A DNA stretch of 45,470 nt, taken from the NCBI GenBank assembly GCA_021324995.1, contig JAJPIB010000013.1:1-45470 (forward strand), in the 5' to 3' direction. This document shows positions 27,057 through 38,760 of this stretch, one piece after another (position 1 is the stretch's first letter; each line of letters begins with the position of its first letter). The notes below the pieces were generated by a model. It did no database searches, was not told the DNA's origin, and was given only the letters and a program-made list of their open reading frames with translations. Source of the stretch: Chlamydiia bacterium (GTDB taxonomy: Bacteria > Chlamydiota > Chlamydiia > Chlamydiales > Rhabdochlamydiaceae). A program made the translations under genes and the position numbers.

Positions 27057-27178
27057 ATTATACCGAACGTGATTGAAAATTTGGATTTAAGACCGAGCTA
27101 AAGCGCCGGAATTGGACGATCGAATCACGGGAGCTTCGCTTCGGTCCTAAACCAAATTTTCAGTCACGTTGGGTATAA
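27057..27178. repeat. Full palindromic dispersed repeat (two arms of about 45 bases)
   Basis: The left arm (27057-27104) and right arm (27131-27178) are inverted copies with a few mismatches, separated by about 26 bases. Each arm contains the shared core AACGTGATTGAAAATTTGG. The whole unit lies between the lipoprotein gene and tal and ends 24 bases before the tal start. Related single arms are at 4854-4880, 16807-16863 and 43791-43830. Confidence 0.85.
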
Positions 27179-27201
27179 GTAAAAAACATGAGGCCTCTAC
27201 G

Positions 27202-28167
27202 ATGAATAAACTGGATCAACTTAAAAAAATGACAACCATCGTCTCCGATTCTGGAGAATTTGGAGAAATCAAAAAATATCTTCCCACAGATGCCACGACC
27301 AATCCTTCTCTAATTTTGGCGGCGGCTTCCAAACCAGAATATCAATTCCTCATCGAACAAGCGATACAATGGGGAAAAAACAATGCAAAAAGTCCGAACT
27401 GTGTTATGGAAGCCATCGTTGACAAACTTTTTGTTAACTTCGGTCTGGAAATTCTAAAAATCATCCCCGGCAGAGTTTCTACAGAAGTGGACGCGCGTCT
27501 TTCTTTCGACGTTGAGGCAAGCGTAGAAAAAGCACGCCATCTTGTAGCTCTCTATGAAGCTTCCGGCATCGATCGAAAAAGAATCCTCATTAAACTCGCA
27601 TCGACGTGGGAAGGCATTCAAGCAGCGCAGATTCTAGAAAAAGAAGGTATCCATTGCAACATGACACTCCTGTTCAGCATGGCACAAGCGATTGGCTGCG
27701 CTACAGCTAAAGCGACTCTGATTTCCCCTTTTGTCGGACGCATTCTGGATTGGTTCAAAAAAAATGAAGGAAAAGACTCTTACCCTCCTGCAAAAGATCC
27801 AGGGGTCCTCTCTGTTACCCAAATCTACAATTACTACAAAAAGATGGAAATCAAGACTCAGATCATGGGAGCGAGCTTCCGAAACACCGATGAGATTACA
27901 GAACTCGCGGGGTGCGATTTTCTAACAATCGCTCCTAAACTTCTTGAAGAACTTCAAGTTGCTGAAGGTGAAGTGCCAAAAAAATTAGATGCTGAAGCAG
28001 CCAAAAAAATGGACATTAAGCCAATTGTCTTGGATGAAAAAAGGTTCCGTTGGATGCTCAACGAAGACGCCATGGCTACGGATAAACTTGCTGAAGGGAT
28101 TCGGAATTTTGCCAAAGATCTCCTCAAACTTGAAAAAATTATTGAGCAAAGAATTTCCTTTCACTAG
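27202..28167 (+). CDS. tal: Transaldolase
   Basis: A 321-residue enzyme of the non-oxidative pentose phosphate pathway. [10 protein letters not shown] at 30-39 and the Schiff-base Lys K131 in IKLASTWEG match TalB. The start at 27202 follows GAGG at a suitable distance; an in-frame TTG at 27169 lies inside the repeat and is not used. tal precedes rpoC in Chlamydia as well, but here the two are convergent and separated by a small gene. Confidence 0.97.
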   Translation: MNKLDQLKKMTTIVSDSGEFGEIKKYLPTDATTNPSLILAAASKPEYQFLIEQAIQWGKNNAKSPNCVMEAIVDKLFVNFGLEILKIIPGRVSTEVDARLSFDVEASVEKARHLVALYEASGIDRKRILIKLASTWEGIQAAQILEKEGIHCNMTLLFSMAQAIGCATAKATLISPFVGRILDWFKKNEGKDSYPPAKDPGVLSVTQIYNYYKKMEIKTQIMGASFRNTDEITELAGCDFLTIAPKLLEELQVAEGEVPKKLDAEAAKKMDIKPIVLDEKRFRWMLNEDAMATDKLAEGIRNFAKDLLKLEKIIEQRISFH

Positions 28168-28233
28168 ACTCAACAGGATGAGTCGTCTATAGTTTGCAAT
28201 CCAAACGATCTATAAAGTTATTTTTTATATGGG

Positions 28234-28260
28234 TGCCGTGCGAACTTTCGTTGCACGGCA
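28234..28260. terminator. Hairpin between convergent genes
   Basis: An 8-bp GC-rich stem (28234-28241 with 28253-28260) lies between tal and the minus-strand small gene. Neither strand has a good T-run, so it is a weak terminator candidate. Confidence 0.4.
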
Positions 28261-28278
28261 ATTTGAAAGAATGCCTTG

Positions 28279-28557
28279 TTAGGCGAGCTCGAGCAAACTT
28301 TTATTTTTCTTCTTCTTTCCACAGTTGCAATCCGCATAATGATCGCCTTTTTTTCCACATTTTCCACAAGAGACAGCGCCAGAAACGGGTTGGCTTTCAG
28401 ATTCTTCTGCGATTTCAGCAGAGTCACCCGCCACATTCTCAGCCATTACCTTAACTTCATCTGTTGCATGCTGGCAATCATCAGCAAAGCCAATACTCAT
28501 CGTAGAAATGAAAAGGGAGCTTAAAATGAGAATAGAATTTTTTTTGAATGACTTCAT
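28279..28557 (-). CDS. Small exported Cys-rich protein
   Basis: An unrecognised 92-residue protein. The signal peptide is about residues 1-25 (ending GFA-D). The middle is acidic (31-60). The C-terminus carries C64-x2-C67 and C77-x-C79 within a Lys-rich context (CGKCGKKGDHYADCNCGKKKK), which looks like a metal-binding knuckle or a disulfide pair. TAAGGAG lies 8 bases before the ATG and a good promoter lies upstream, so the gene is credible. It is not a ferredoxin: the Cys spacing does not fit. Confidence 0.75.
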   Translation of the reverse strand: MKSFKKNSILILSSLFISTMSIGFADDCQHATDEVKVMAENVAGDSAEIAEESESQPVSGAVSCGKCGKKGDHYADCNCGKKKKNKSLLELA

Positions 28558-28596
28558 GAATGAATCTCCTTAAGGTTAGAGTTTGGGATGATTGGG

Positions 28597-28625
28597 ATTG
28601 TATTCTAATAGAAAATTATTCGCAA
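28597..28625 (-). promoter_or_regulatory. Promoter of the small Cys-rich gene
   Basis: On the minus strand TTGCGA (28620-28625) and TACAAT (28597-28602) are exactly 17 bases apart, placing the transcript start about 30 bases before the ATG. Confidence 0.6.
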
Positions 28626-28648
28626 ACGATGTGATTGTTTACAAATAA

Positions 28649-28675
28649 AACACCCGGAAAAGACTTCCGGGTGTT
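28649..28675 (-). terminator. Terminator after rpoC
   Basis: A perfect 11-bp stem (28649-28659 with 28665-28675) with a 5-base loop, then TTTTATTTG on the minus strand. It lies 26 bases after the rpoC stop. Confidence 0.85.
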
Positions 28676-28701
28676 GGTATTGAAAAGCATGTCTTAAGCA
28701 A

Positions 28702-31700
28702 TTAATTGCTAAAGACGAATTGCAAATCTTCTTCGTTTTCACGATCCACAGACTTGGCGATGCGTTTGCGGTACTCTTCGTAGCCTGTACCTCCGGGAAT
28801 AGAATGACCCATAATGATGTTCGACTTGAAATCGAGCAGGTAATCGGTCTTTCCTTCGCAAGCAGCATCTGTAAGGACGCGTGTTGTCTCCTGGAACGAA
28901 GCTGCAGAAATAAAGGAGTCTGTACCCAGGGAGGCCTTTGTGATTCCGAGGAGCACAGGAGCTGCTTGTGCAGGTCTGCCACCCTCTTCGATCGTCTTGC
29001 GGTTCATCCGATGGAATGCTCTCTTATCCACGTCTTCTCCATACAGAGATGTCGTATCGCCTGGCTCAGTGACGCGTACTTTCTGCAGCATTTGGCGAAT
29101 GATAATCTCGATATGTTTATCGTTGATATCAACCCCTTGCAAGCGGTAGACCTCTTGAACTTGGTTAACGAGATACTTTTGGAGCTCGCGAACACCGCAG
29201 ATATCAAGAATCTCTTGTGGAACGACAAGACCATCGGTGAGCTGCTGCCCTTTGATGACAAAGTCGCCGCGCTGAATGATTAAGTGCTTTGTCATCGGGA
29301 TGAGGTGCTCCTCTTCCATGCCGGACTCTTCGTCACGAACAACAACAATGCGCTTATTCTTCTGTACACCGCGGAAATCTACCACGCCATCGATCTTCGC
29401 AATCTCGGCTGCATCCTTCGGACGTCTCGCTTCAAAAAGTTCGGCAACGCGCGGAAGACCACCCACAATATCCTTTGTTTTGATCGCGCCGCGAGGCAAA
29501 CGAGCAAGGAGCATCCCTGCAGTCACTAGCTGACCTTCTACGACGGAGATATAAGCTCCAGATGGAATCGCGTAGGTACCTATGAGCTCTGCGCCTTCCT
29601 TATCCGCGTAGATCACAATCTGCGGGTGAAGCTCTCCTCGATGCTGCTTCACGATCAGCTCAGCCTGGCCTGTCTGCTTGTTGACTTCGCGTTGGGTAGA
29701 AATCCCTTCCACGAGGTCTTCGTACTTGACATAACCTGGACGCTCGCAAATGATCGGAACGTTGTGTTGTTCCCAATGCGCAATCTTTTGCCTTTTCTTA
29801 ACGTGTGAACCGTCAGCCAAAAGGATGCGTGTCCCGAGCTCAATGGTAAAGCTTTGCAGCGGTTCTAGGGACTTCGTGCTAAGCAACTTTTTGTACTCTT
29901 CTAAGCTGCGGCCTTCATCGCGAACCACATGGAGCGTTCCGCTCTTGTTGAGGGCAAGCCAGATCCCCTCGTCATTCTGCACAGTGCGCAGATCCATATA
30001 GACGAGGATTCCTTCTTGTTCAGCAACAATCTCAGGCGTAATGCTTGCAGATGCAATACCACCCGTGTGGAATGTACGCATGGTAAGCTGAGTTCCCGGT
30101 TCTCCGATTGACTGAGCGGCAATAATACCGACAGCTTCACCTTGGCCAACAACGCTACCATTAGCGAGATTGATGCCATAGCATTTTGCACATACACCGC
30201 GCTTTGATTCGCAAGTGAGCGTCGAACGGATGCGCACACTATCGATCCCCGCATCATCCACAGCTTCTGCTTGGAGAACGTTGAGAATATCGCCCGCTTT
30301 AGCAAGCACCTTTGTACGGTCGCCAGGTAAGTATTGATCATCACAAACGGTACGACCAAAAATACGGTCTTTAAGAGGCAAGAGTTCTTCCTGACCTTGC
30401 TTAATCGCCGCAACATCGATCCCGTTGAGAGTGCCGCAATCTTCTTCAGTAATGATGACATCCTGAGAAACGTCGACAAGTCTTCGCGTGAGGTATCCCG
30501 AGTCAGCCGTTTTAAGAGCGGTATCCGCAAGACCTTTGCGCGCTCCGTGAGAAGAGATAAAGTACTCGAGAACGCTAAGACCTTCGCGGAAGTTAGCGGT
30601 AATCGGAGATTCAATGATCTCTCCCGATGGTTTTGCCATCAAGCCTCGAAGAGCGCCGAGCTGCTTAACCTGCGATTTGTTACCGCGGGCTCCAGAATCC
30701 ATCATGAGATAGAGCGGATTGAGTTCGCCATCTCTCATTTCACTGACGAGCTTGAATAACTCTTCGGAAAGAAGGTCGGTCACTTCAGTCCAAATACTGA
30801 TGATCTTTGACTTTCTTTCCCCTTCTGTGATGATACCGTCTTCGTATTGTTTGACGACGACTTCGATACGCTTATGCGCTGAGTCAATTACCTTTTGCTT
30901 ATTTGGCGGTATACGGACATCGCAAACACCCATAGACAGCGCTGCGCGTGTCGAAGAAGCAAAGCCCAAATTCTTCAGATTGTCAAGGAAACGCACAGTG
31001 GCTTCCAAACCAACTTTCTTGTAAGTCTGAAGAACGAGTTCGCTCATCTTCTTTTTACGCAAAGAGTAATTCTGAAAACCGAGTTCCTTTGGGACAATCG
31101 TATTGAACAGAACACGTCCAGGAGTCGTTTCGATGATCCCACTTTCGAGCTTAAGCTTAATCTTCTCGTGCAGACGGATACCTCCGCCGAGATCGTCAGA
31201 GCGGCCTTCTTTACCTCTTTGTTCAAACCAGTTGTAGCTTCCTCCGGAACCTAATGCCATGAGGACTTCTTCCATGTTTTTGAACAGCTTCGTCTTTCTA
31301 CCATGATCCTCTGCAATATAGTGAGGATCGAGCATCAGGTAGTATAGGCCCAGGATCATATCCTGGGAAGGAACCGCGGATGGTTTTCCAGATGAGGGCA
31401 GGAAAATGTTATCCGGCGCCATCATCAAAAGCTTTGCCTCGAGCTGAGCTTCGATTGAAAGAGGGATATGAACCGCCATCTGGTCACCGTCGAAGTCAGC
31501 GTTAAACGCTGTACAGACGAGCGGATGGATGCGGATTGCCTTACCTTCGATCAATGTCGGTTCAAACGCTTGAATACCCAAACGATGAAGCGTGGGAGCA
31601 CGGTTTAACAGAATCGGATGCCCTTTAATGATTTCTTCAAGCACATCCCAAACTTCAGGAGCGCGTCTTTGAATCATTTTCTTGGCAGAACGAATGGTGT

Positions 31701-32862
31701 AAACATAGTTCAAATCTTTCAAACGCTTAACGATGAATGGCTCGAAAAGTTCAAGGGCCATTTGCTTCGGAAGACCGCACTGGTTAAACCGCAACTCAGG
31801 TCCTACAACGATCACAGAACGTCCCGAATAATCGACCCGTTTACCGAGAAGATTTTGCCGGAAGCGTCCCTGCTTTCCTTTGAGCATTTCTGAAAGAGAC
31901 TTCAAAGGACGATTGCCCGCTCCCATGACAGGATGGCCATGGCGACCATTGTCAAACAAGGCATCCACAGCCTCTTGAAGCATTCTCTTTTCGTTGCGAA
32001 CGATCACATCCGGCGTCTTGAGCTTGAGAATCGCTTTCAAACGGTTGTTCCGATTGATCACTCGTCTGTACAAGTCGTTCAAGTCGGATGTCGCAAAACG
32101 GCCGCCGTCTAAAGGAACGAGAGGACGCAAGTCGGGAGGAATGACCGGAACACATGACATGACCATCCAGTCAGAACGGTTCGGAGAGAACGTAAAGCTC
32201 TCCACGATCTTCAAGCGTTTTGCAAGCTTCATCCGCGCTTGCATCGATTTGGTTTTGCGCAGTTTGTCTTTCAATTCCACGACAAGCGCGGCCAAATCTT
32301 CTTTTTCTAGAATATCGCGGATCGCCTCGCCGCCCATTCTGGCGACAAACGCATCAGAACCCCATTTCTCTTGGGCTTCACGATATTCCGAATCAGAAAG
32401 CAGCTGCTTTCTTTCAAGAGTTGTGCGGCCTGGATCGACAACGACATACTCTTCATAATAAATTACGCGCTCAAGATCCATGGCGGACATCCCGAGAATA
32501 TTGCCAATGCGCGATGGCATGGTTTTAAAGAACCAGATATGCACAACGGGCACGGCTAATTCTATATGAGCCATTCGCTCGCGACGCACTTTAGACACGG
32601 TAACTTCTACACCGCAGCGGTCACAAACAATTCCTTTGTGCTTAATCTTCTTATATTTTCCACAAGCGCATTCCCAATCGCGCGTCGGGCCAAAAATTTT
32701 CTCACAGAACAAACCGCCTTTTTCAGGCTTGAATGTCCGGTAGTTGATCGTCTCCGGCTTCTTGATTTCACCCCGTGACCATTCATTGCGAATGACATCG
32801 TCAGATGCAATCTTAATGGTCAACTTATCGAATTGGGTATCTTTGAACTCATCTTCTGACAT
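28702..32862 (-). CDS. rpoC: RNA polymerase subunit beta'
   Basis: A 1386-residue catalytic subunit. The active-site motif NADFDGDQM is at 454-462, with D456, D458 and D460 holding Mg2+. The N-terminal zinc site is C65, C67, C80 and C83. The length agrees with chlamydial RpoC. GGGAG precedes the ATG, 17 bases after rpoB. No insertion or truncation is seen. Confidence 0.99.
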   Translation of the reverse strand: MSEDEFKDTQFDKLTIKIASDDVIRNEWSRGEIKKPETINYRTFKPEKGGLFCEKIFGPTRDWECACGKYKKIKHKGIVCDRCGVEVTVSKVRRERMAHIELAVPVVHIWFFKTMPSRIGNILGMSAMDLERVIYYEEYVVVDPGRTTLERKQLLSDSEYREAQEKWGSDAFVARMGGEAIRDILEKEDLAALVVELKDKLRKTKSMQARMKLAKRLKIVESFTFSPNRSDWMVMSCVPVIPPDLRPLVPLDGGRFATSDLNDLYRRVINRNNRLKAILKLKTPDVIVRNEKRMLQEAVDALFDNGRHGHPVMGAGNRPLKSLSEMLKGKQGRFRQNLLGKRVDYSGRSVIVVGPELRFNQCGLPKQMALELFEPFIVKRLKDLNYVYTIRSAKKMIQRRAPEVWDVLEEIIKGHPILLNRAPTLHRLGIQAFEPTLIEGKAIRIHPLVCTAFNADFDGDQMAVHIPLSIEAQLEAKLLMMAPDNIFLPSSGKPSAVPSQDMILGLYYLMLDPHYIAEDHGRKTKLFKNMEEVLMALGSGGSYNWFEQRGKEGRSDDLGGGIRLHEKIKLKLESGIIETTPGRVLFNTIVPKELGFQNYSLRKKKMSELVLQTYKKVGLEATVRFLDNLKNLGFASSTRAALSMGVCDVRIPPNKQKVIDSAHKRIEVVVKQYEDGIITEGERKSKIISIWTEVTDLLSEELFKLVSEMRDGELNPLYLMMDSGARGNKSQVKQLGALRGLMAKPSGEIIESPITANFREGLSVLEYFISSHGARKGLADTALKTADSGYLTRRLVDVSQDVIITEEDCGTLNGIDVAAIKQGQEELLPLKDRIFGRTVCDDQYLPGDRTKVLAKAGDILNVLQAEAVDDAGIDSVRIRSTLTCESKRGVCAKCYGINLANGSVVGQGEAVGIIAAQSIGEPGTQLTMRTFHTGGIASASITPEIVAEQEGILVYMDLRTVQNDEGIWLALNKSGTLHVVRDEGRSLEEYKKLLSTKSLEPLQSFTIELGTRILLADGSHVKKRQKIAHWEQHNVPIICERPGYVKYEDLVEGISTQREVNKQTGQAELIVKQHRGELHPQIVIYADKEGAELIGTYAIPSGAYISVVEGQLVTAGMLLARLPRGAIKTKDIVGGLPRVAELFEARRPKDAAEIAKIDGVVDFRGVQKNKRIVVVRDEESGMEEEHLIPMTKHLIIQRGDFVIKGQQLTDGLVVPQEILDICGVRELQKYLVNQVQEVYRLQGVDINDKHIEIIIRQMLQKVRVTEPGDTTSLYGEDVDKRAFHRMNRKTIEEGGRPAQAAPVLLGITKASLGTDSFISAASFQETTRVLTDAACEGKTDYLLDFKSNIIMGHSIPGGTGYEEYRKRIAKSVDRENEEDLQFVFSN

Positions 32863-32879
32863 GAAGCTATTCTCCCAGT

Positions 32880-35800
32880 TTATTCCGACGCGCTTTCAGT
32901 GCGTACATCTAAGCACAGGCCTTGCATTTCCTTAACAAGAACGTTGAAGGATTCAGGCGTACCTGCTGTTAACTGATTCTCCCCTTTTACGATGGATTCG
33001 TAAATACGGGTACGTCCGCCGACATCGTCAGATTTGACGGTAAGCATCTCTTGCAAGAGGTTTGCAGCGCCATAGGCTTCCAAGGCCCAAACCTCCATCT
33101 CTCCAAATCGCTGTCCACCCATCTGCGCTTTACCGCCGAGGGGCTGCTGCGTGACGAGAGAGTACGGTCCAATGGAGCGTGCATGGATCTTGTCTGCCAC
33201 AAGATGGCTAAGCTTCAGGATGTAAATATAGCCGACGACAACCCGGTTTTCAAACCGCTGCCCCGTTCTACCATCGTATAAATAGCTCTTTCCATCTTCA
33301 GGCAACCCAAGCTCCTTCATCATTTCCCAAATACGTGACTCAGGGAAGCCTTCAAAGACCGGGCTCTTAACATAAATTCCTGCCTTTCTAGCGGCATAGC
33401 CGAGGTGCGTTTCGAGCAGCTGTCCCATGTTCATACGGGACGGTACACCGAGAGGATTCAGGATGATCTCAACAGTTTCCCCATTGCTTAAGTAGGGCAT
33501 GTCTTGCTCAGGTACAACCTTGGATACAACCCCTTTGTTACCATGACGACCAGCCATCTTGTCACCCACCTGCAGCTTACGCTTAGAAGCTACATACACC
33601 TTGACCTGGCGGATAACGCCTGGATCAAGTTCGATGTCCCCCTTGCGGGTGAATTCGATCTCTGTTTTATGCTGAGTCTGTAAAGTCTGCATTGCCGTGT
33701 CGAATTCCCGCATCGCATCTTTCAGCGTGCTGTACACTTCTGCTTCGCCAATGATCAGATCTTCTGGCTTCTCAGACTCCAGGGTTTCCAACATATCTTG
33801 AGTAATGGCTTCGCCCTCTTTAACAATGATATCCCCTGACTTGCGGTGCATGATAGGAGCAGGTGCCACTTCACCAAGCAACAAAGCGCCAAGTTTTTCA
33901 TGGAACTCGATCATGAGCTCCGCTTCTTTAGCCTTGAAGTCAGAATGAATATCTTTAATTCGGCTAGCTTCTTCAACGAGCTCATCATCCGTCTTTGAAA
34001 GCCTATCTCTGCGGCTAAACACCTTAACATCCATGACGACGCCTTCGGTACCCGGGGGTGCAGTTAAAGAGGCATCTTTGACGTCTGCGGCTTTTTCACC
34101 AAAAATGGCGCGAAGCAAGCGCTCTTCAGGAGCTAGTTCCGTTTCGGACTTAGGAGTGATCTTTCCTACAAGGATATCCCCTGGAGAAACTTCAGCTCCG
34201 ATGCGGATAATGCCATCTTCTCCCAAGTTTGCGAGAGCCTCTTCTGATACGTTCGGAATATCTTTAGTGATTTCTTCCTTACCGAGCTTTGTATCGCGTG
34301 CGGTCAATTCAAATTCTTCAAGATAGATCGAAGTATAATAATCAAGCCTCAGCAACTTCTCAGAAATGATGATAGCGTCTTCGTAGTTGTATCCACACCA
34401 CGGCATGAACGCAGCAAGTACATTCTTTCCAAGAGCCACTTCACCCTTATCTGTCGCAGGCCCGTCCGCAATTGCGTCACCCGCCTTAATTTCGTCGCCT
34501 ACGTTGCAAAGAGGAGTCTGGTTGATACAAGTTCCCGCATTCGAGCGCATGAACTTTTTAAGCTGATACGTTTTTTTATCTAATGGGTTTGCTTTTGAAG
34601 CGATGAGAATTTTAAAACCATCGACGTATTCGACAATGCCATCTTCTTCAGCAACAGCGACAGCGCCTGAGTCGCGCGCTGAACGCATTTCGAGTCCAGT
34701 GCCCACAATTGGAGCATCTGTCTTGAGCAAAGGCACACCCTGACGTTGCATGTTCGAGCCCATCAAAGCGCGGTTAGCGTCGTCATGTTCAAGGAATGGA
34801 ATCAATCCTGTGACAATCGACACGAGCTGCTTGGAGGAAACGTCCATGTGCGTGATCTTGCTCGTTTCAATTTTCAGCGATTCGCCATTAAACCGGGCCC
34901 AGCATTGTGGCTCGACAAACATATTATGTTCATCAAGAACAGCGGACGCCTGAGCAATCACGCAGTTCTCTTCCTGGTCTGCAGTCATGTATTCAATTTC
35001 TTCGGTGACGATTCCTTCGCGCACGATGCGATAAGGCGTTTCGATAAAGCCGAATTCGTTGATTTTGGCAAACGCTGAAAGAGATGTAATCAAACCGATA
35101 TTTGGACCTTCAGGTGTTTCAATCGGGCAAATTCTTCCGTAATGGCTAGGATGCACGTCCCGCACTTCAAATCCTGCACGCTCTCTGTTTAGACCACCTG
35201 GCCCAAGAGAAGAAAGACGGCGTTTGTGCGTGAGTTCAGCTACAGGATTAGTTTGATCCATAAACTGCGAAAGTTGCGATCTACCGAAGAAGTCCTTCAA
35301 AACGCCAGCAAGACCTTTTGCAGAGACAACTTTTCCAGGCGTCAATGTATCAGAAGTGAAATCAAAGAGGTTCATGCGCTCCTTGATGATCTTTTCCATA
35401 CGGGCAAGACCGATGCGGCACTGATTTTGAATCAACTCGCCGACAGAACGTACCCTACGGTTTCCAAGATGATCAATGTCATCGACATTTGCCATTTCAT
35501 CACCGCGCTTGAGACGAAGAAGATATTTGATAGCTCCAATGACATCTTCTTTCCGCAGTGTGACAACATTGAGCTCTTCGTCTGTGATCTCATAACCAAG
35601 TTTTCTATTGAGTTTATAGCGCCCTACGCGACCTAAATTGTAACGTTTCGGGTCGAAGAATAAACGCATGATCGCAGATCTTGCATTTGAGAGGGTCGCT
35701 GGCTCGCCTGGACGAATTTTACGATAGAAATCCTTTAATGCCGATTCATAAGAATCGGTAGGATCTTTCGCAAGCATTTTGATAATAGGACTTGTCTCAT

Positions 35801-36641
35801 CGGCATCCTCTGCGATACGTACGGTGGAAATATTGGCGTCGAGCATTCTTTTAAGCATCGCCGTCGTCAATTTTTCAGAGGCTTTACCAAAAGCTACGCC
35901 ACTTTCTTCATCGATGACGTCTTCAGCCAAGATTTTACCAACAAGCTTGGGAAAATCTTTGTCAGAACGGATTTTAACTTTAATTGTGTTGAAAAACTCT
36001 TCAATAATATCCGCATCGGTCGAGTATCCAAGGGTACGAATAAATGAAGTTGCTAAGATTTTTCTTCGGCGCTTTTTGCGATCGATGTAAATGTAAATAA
36101 GATCGTTTGTATCGAATGCGCCTTCCAACCAGCTTCCTCTATAAGGAATAATGCGGAAGGAATAAATGGTAGATCCTTTCGTGTGGCGTTCTTGCTCAAA
36201 GGCAATCCCTGGAGAGCGATGTAGCTGGGAAACAATAACGCGTTCCGCGCCATTCACGATGAATGTTCCCTTTTCAGTCATTACAGGGATGGTTCCCATG
36301 TAGACTTCTTCTTCCTTAATCCCAGTCTCATCTGTCAGACGAAATTTTACTTTAAGTGTGACGTTATAGGTAATTCCGCGACGGATGCACTCTTCCGGAG
36401 TGTATTTGGGAACCCCAAGATTATAAGAGATGTATTCAAGTATTGTCTTTTCGTCATACGACTTGATAGGGAAAATCTCAGTAAACACCTCTTGCAAACC
36501 AAAATTCTCCCGTTCATGGGGGGTCTTGTCCAGTTGGAGAAATTGGTCGTAGGATTTGATCTGGATTTCAATGAGGTTCGGCAGATCGATAATTTCTTCT
36601 CTGCTGCGGAAACTCACCCTTTGAGGCGGCCTTTTTAACAT
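32880..36641 (-). CDS. rpoB: RNA polymerase subunit beta
   Basis: A 1253-residue subunit. The rifampicin region [12 protein letters not shown]...[13 protein letters not shown] has D462, H472 and S477, the residues of a sensitive enzyme (E. coli D516, H526, S531). The start at 36641 has AGGAG upstream. A strong terminator separates it from rplL and a TATAAT promoter precedes it, so its expression need not follow the ribosomal-protein genes. Confidence 0.99.
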   Translation of the reverse strand: MLKRPPQRVSFRSREEIIDLPNLIEIQIKSYDQFLQLDKTPHERENFGLQEVFTEIFPIKSYDEKTILEYISYNLGVPKYTPEECIRRGITYNVTLKVKFRLTDETGIKEEEVYMGTIPVMTEKGTFIVNGAERVIVSQLHRSPGIAFEQERHTKGSTIYSFRIIPYRGSWLEGAFDTNDLIYIYIDRKKRRRKILATSFIRTLGYSTDADIIEEFFNTIKVKIRSDKDFPKLVGKILAEDVIDEESGVAFGKASEKLTTAMLKRMLDANISTVRIAEDADETSPIIKMLAKDPTDSYESALKDFYRKIRPGEPATLSNARSAIMRLFFDPKRYNLGRVGRYKLNRKLGYEITDEELNVVTLRKEDVIGAIKYLLRLKRGDEMANVDDIDHLGNRRVRSVGELIQNQCRIGLARMEKIIKERMNLFDFTSDTLTPGKVVSAKGLAGVLKDFFGRSQLSQFMDQTNPVAELTHKRRLSSLGPGGLNRERAGFEVRDVHPSHYGRICPIETPEGPNIGLITSLSAFAKINEFGFIETPYRIVREGIVTEEIEYMTADQEENCVIAQASAVLDEHNMFVEPQCWARFNGESLKIETSKITHMDVSSKQLVSIVTGLIPFLEHDDANRALMGSNMQRQGVPLLKTDAPIVGTGLEMRSARDSGAVAVAEEDGIVEYVDGFKILIASKANPLDKKTYQLKKFMRSNAGTCINQTPLCNVGDEIKAGDAIADGPATDKGEVALGKNVLAAFMPWCGYNYEDAIIISEKLLRLDYYTSIYLEEFELTARDTKLGKEEITKDIPNVSEEALANLGEDGIIRIGAEVSPGDILVGKITPKSETELAPEERLLRAIFGEKAADVKDASLTAPPGTEGVVMDVKVFSRRDRLSKTDDELVEEASRIKDIHSDFKAKEAELMIEFHEKLGALLLGEVAPAPIMHRKSGDIIVKEGEAITQDMLETLESEKPEDLIIGEAEVYSTLKDAMREFDTAMQTLQTQHKTEIEFTRKGDIELDPGVIRQVKVYVASKRKLQVGDKMAGRHGNKGVVSKVVPEQDMPYLSNGETVEIILNPLGVPSRMNMGQLLETHLGYAARKAGIYVKSPVFEGFPESRIWEMMKELGLPEDGKSYLYDGRTGQRFENRVVVGYIYILKLSHLVADKIHARSIGPYSLVTQQPLGGKAQMGGQRFGEMEVWALEAYGAANLLQEMLTVKSDDVGGRTRIYESIVKGENQLTAGTPESFNVLVKEMQGLCLDVRTESASE

Positions 36642-36670
36642 CGAAACGGCTCCTAGGCTTAAAGCTTTGT

Positions 36671-36699
36671 ATTATAGCGAGTTTTATACCCGCAAAGAA
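36671..36699 (-). promoter_or_regulatory. Promoter for rpoB-rpoC
   Basis: On the minus strand a perfect TATAAT (36671-36676) has TTCTTT (36694-36699) 17 bases upstream. The -35 is poor. It lies between the terminator at 36751-36783 and rpoB. Confidence 0.55.
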
Positions 36700-36750
36700 C
36701 AATATCAGGCTATGATAACCTGCTTAAATTCTTAAAAAAAATAAAAATGA

Positions 36751-36783
36751 CGAGCAGAAGTCATCATTTTAGACTTCTGCTCG
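36751..36783 (-). terminator. Strong terminator between rplL and rpoB
   Basis: A perfect 11-bp stem (36751-36761 with 36773-36783) and 11-base loop, followed on the minus strand by TCATTTTTATTTTTTTT. It lies 25 bases after the rplL stop, where E. coli has a partial attenuator. Confidence 0.88.
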
Positions 36784-36807
36784 CGAATTTTTAAGTTGCA
36801 AAGTTGA

Positions 36808-37197
36808 TTAGAGACCTTTTACAGTCACTTTTCCACCAGCAGTGGAGATCTTCTTAGAAATCTCATCTGCTTCAGCTTTGCCACAAGACTCTTTCAAGAC
36901 TTTGGGAGCGCCGTCAACGAGATCCTTAGCTTCTTTCAAGCCAAGTCCTGTGATCTCGCGAACAACTTTGATGACACTGATTTTCTTGTCATCAGGAGAT
37001 GTTTCCAAAGTCACTTTGAATTCTGTAGACTCAGCTGCTGCTTCTGCTGCTGCAGGAGCTGCTGCCATCATCATTGGAGCTGCTGCTGCTGCTTTAACGC
37101 CCCACTTCTCTTCGAGAGCAGTCTTTAATTTTGCCATATCGAGTACGCTCAATTGGCTCAGTGTATCAACTAATGTATCAATATTTTGGGTAGACAC
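36808..37197 (-). CDS. rplL: Ribosomal protein L7/L12
   Basis: A 129-residue stalk protein. It has an N-terminal dimerisation domain (1-32), an Ala/Met-rich hinge (35-55) and the C-terminal factor-binding domain ([21 protein letters not shown] onward). It lies 33 bases downstream of rplJ. Confidence 0.98.
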   Translation of the reverse strand: MSTQNIDTLVDTLSQLSVLDMAKLKTALEEKWGVKAAAAAPMMMAAAPAAAEAAAESTEFKVTLETSPDDKKISVIKVVREITGLGLKEAKDLVDGAPKVLKESCGKAEADEISKKISTAGGKVTVKGL

Positions 37198-37230
37198 GGT
37201 TAAACCTCTTTGATTAAATCTTGTTTAAAT

Positions 37231-37749
37231 TTAAGTGTTATTTTCTTGGGACTTGTTTTCCAAGCAATGCATGACGGACGTAAGCAAAGCCTCAATAACC
37301 GCAAGCGTTTGCGAGAGCGGTGCTTCGAGCGTACCCAAAAATTGGGCGCGCATTTCATCTTTGCTTGGTAGTTTGGAGATCTGTTCAACATCTTTTGCTG
37401 AACATACGGAACCTTCAAACCTGCCTCCGATAACATCTAAAACTTCTTCGTTCTCTTTACAAAATTGAAATACAACTTTTGTCGTTTGAACAGGATCTTG
37501 GGTAGCAAAGACAACAGCGATGTGTCCTTGTAGCAGAGCAGGGTCTAAAACAACCCCGGCGTCTTGAGCCGCTTTAACAAGCACTCGTTTTTTTACAACT
37601 TCTAGAGATCCACCAGTTGCCGCAAGGCTATTGCGAAACTTAGCAGAAGTATTAGGCTCTAAACGTTTGTAGCTAGCGAGTACAATAGCTTTGGAGTCGA
37701 CAATCCTTTCCTTTATATCGTCGAGAAGTAATTGCTTTTCCTGTCTCAT
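37231..37749 (-). CDS. rplJ: Ribosomal protein L10
   Basis: A 172-residue base of the L7/L12 stalk. The start at 37749 has AAAGAG upstream and begins MRQEKQLLLDDI; a longer open frame to 37794 would overlap rplA and is rejected. One base separates it from the rplA stop, so there is no room for the separate L10-binding leader known in E. coli. Confidence 0.96.
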   Translation of the reverse strand: MRQEKQLLLDDIKERIVDSKAIVLASYKRLEPNTSAKFRNSLAATGGSLEVVKKRVLVKAAQDAGVVLDPALLQGHIAVVFATQDPVQTTKVVFQFCKENEEVLDVIGGRFEGSVCSAKDVEQISKLPSKDEMRAQFLGTLEAPLSQTLAVIEALLTSVMHCLENKSQENNT

Positions 37750-37750
37750 A

Positions 37751-38461
37751 TTACTCTTTAGCTCCTTGAATTTCCGTAATCCCTTGCATATCAATCTTCA
37801 TTCCAGGTCCCATTGTGGATGACATAGAGAAGGATCTCAAAAAGACCCCTTTCGCCGTCGCTGGTTTGGCTCGGATGATCGCAGAGAGGATCGCGACAAC
37901 ATTCTCTTTGAGCTTGGCAGGTTGAAAGGAAAGTTTACCAGCAGCGACGTTAATCACGCCATGCTTATCTGACTTGAACTCAATCTTACCCGCTTTGAGC
38001 TCAGCAATTGCTTTAGCTACATCAGCAGTCACTGTCCCTGCTTTCGGCGTCGGCATTAACCCACGAGGTCCGAGGACTTTAGCGAGTTTTCCAAGATCCC
38101 GCATCATGTCAGGGGTTGCAACAACAGCATCAAAATCGAGCCAGCCCGACTTGATTTTTTCAAAGAGTTCTTCATTCCCAGCAAAATCTGCGCCTGCGTC
38201 TAACGCTTCTTGAATTTTTTCGCCTTTGGCGAAAACAACGATGACGACGCGCTTTCCTGTACCATTCGGTAATAGTACAGTGCCGCGCACAAGCTGCTCA
38301 GATTTTTGGGCATCGACGCCTGTTTTAAGCGATAGTTCCACCGATTGGTCAAACTTGACCGGTGGACATTTTTTCAAAATTTCGATAGCCTGCTCGACAG
38401 AATATGTCTTAGATATATCCACCAGCTTGTCTATCTCCCGAAATCTTTTGCTTCGATGCAT
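37751..38461 (-). CDS. rplA: Ribosomal protein L1
   Basis: A 236-residue protein of the L1 stalk. [17 protein letters not shown] is the family signature. In many bacteria L1 also represses its own mRNA by binding the rplK-rplA leader. Here a long spacer separates rplA from rplK. AAAGGAAAT precedes the ATG. Confidence 0.98.
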   Translation of the reverse strand: MHRSKRFREIDKLVDISKTYSVEQAIEILKKCPPVKFDQSVELSLKTGVDAQKSEQLVRGTVLLPNGTGKRVVIVVFAKGEKIQEALDAGADFAGNEELFEKIKSGWLDFDAVVATPDMMRDLGKLAKVLGPRGLMPTPKAGTVTADVAKAIAELKAGKIEFKSDKHGVINVAAGKLSFQPAKLKENVVAILSAIIRAKPATAKGVFLRSFSMSSTMGPGMKIDMQGITEIQGAKE

Positions 38462-38760
38462 TCTGATTTCCTTTATAATTGGGGTTTTATTTCACCCATT
38501 TTAGTCGGTGTTAAAAGAGCCGACCTCTCTTTCTACTAAACAACTTTGTTTCAAAAATATACCGCACGTAATTCAAAAAATTGTTTTTCCAACGCCTGGA
38601 AGGCTCTAAATCAGCTTTGCCCGGCCCAATTTTTGAATTTCAGTCGATCACATCGCAAAACTTAAGCGAGATGTTCTCGCTGTCGTTATACCGAGAGTCC
38701 TGACGTAAGGTCGCAAAAATACATCGATTTTTTGACGACACAGTTTCGCGATTTCCTCTT
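38462..38760. other. 299-base spacer between rplK and rplA with inverted repeats
   Basis: No gene is present. Bases 38570-38583 pair with 38627-38639 (one extra base), and 38558-38583 resembles the start of the main dispersed repeat (TATACCG-x-ACGT). A 6-bp hairpin lies at 38666-38680. It looks like a degenerate repeat inserted in the L11 operon. Confidence 0.45.

Noticed and set aside
27169..27201. A TTG start for transaldolase inside the palindromic repeat
   Set aside because: The ATG at 27202 matches the family N-terminus and has GAGG upstream.
28279..28557. A ferredoxin, as expected near tal in Chlamydia
   Set aside because: The Cys spacing and the signal peptide do not fit a ferredoxin.
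37750..37794. A longer L10 starting inside rplA
   Set aside because: No homology to L10 in the extra 15 residues; the ATG at 37749 has a ribosome binding site.
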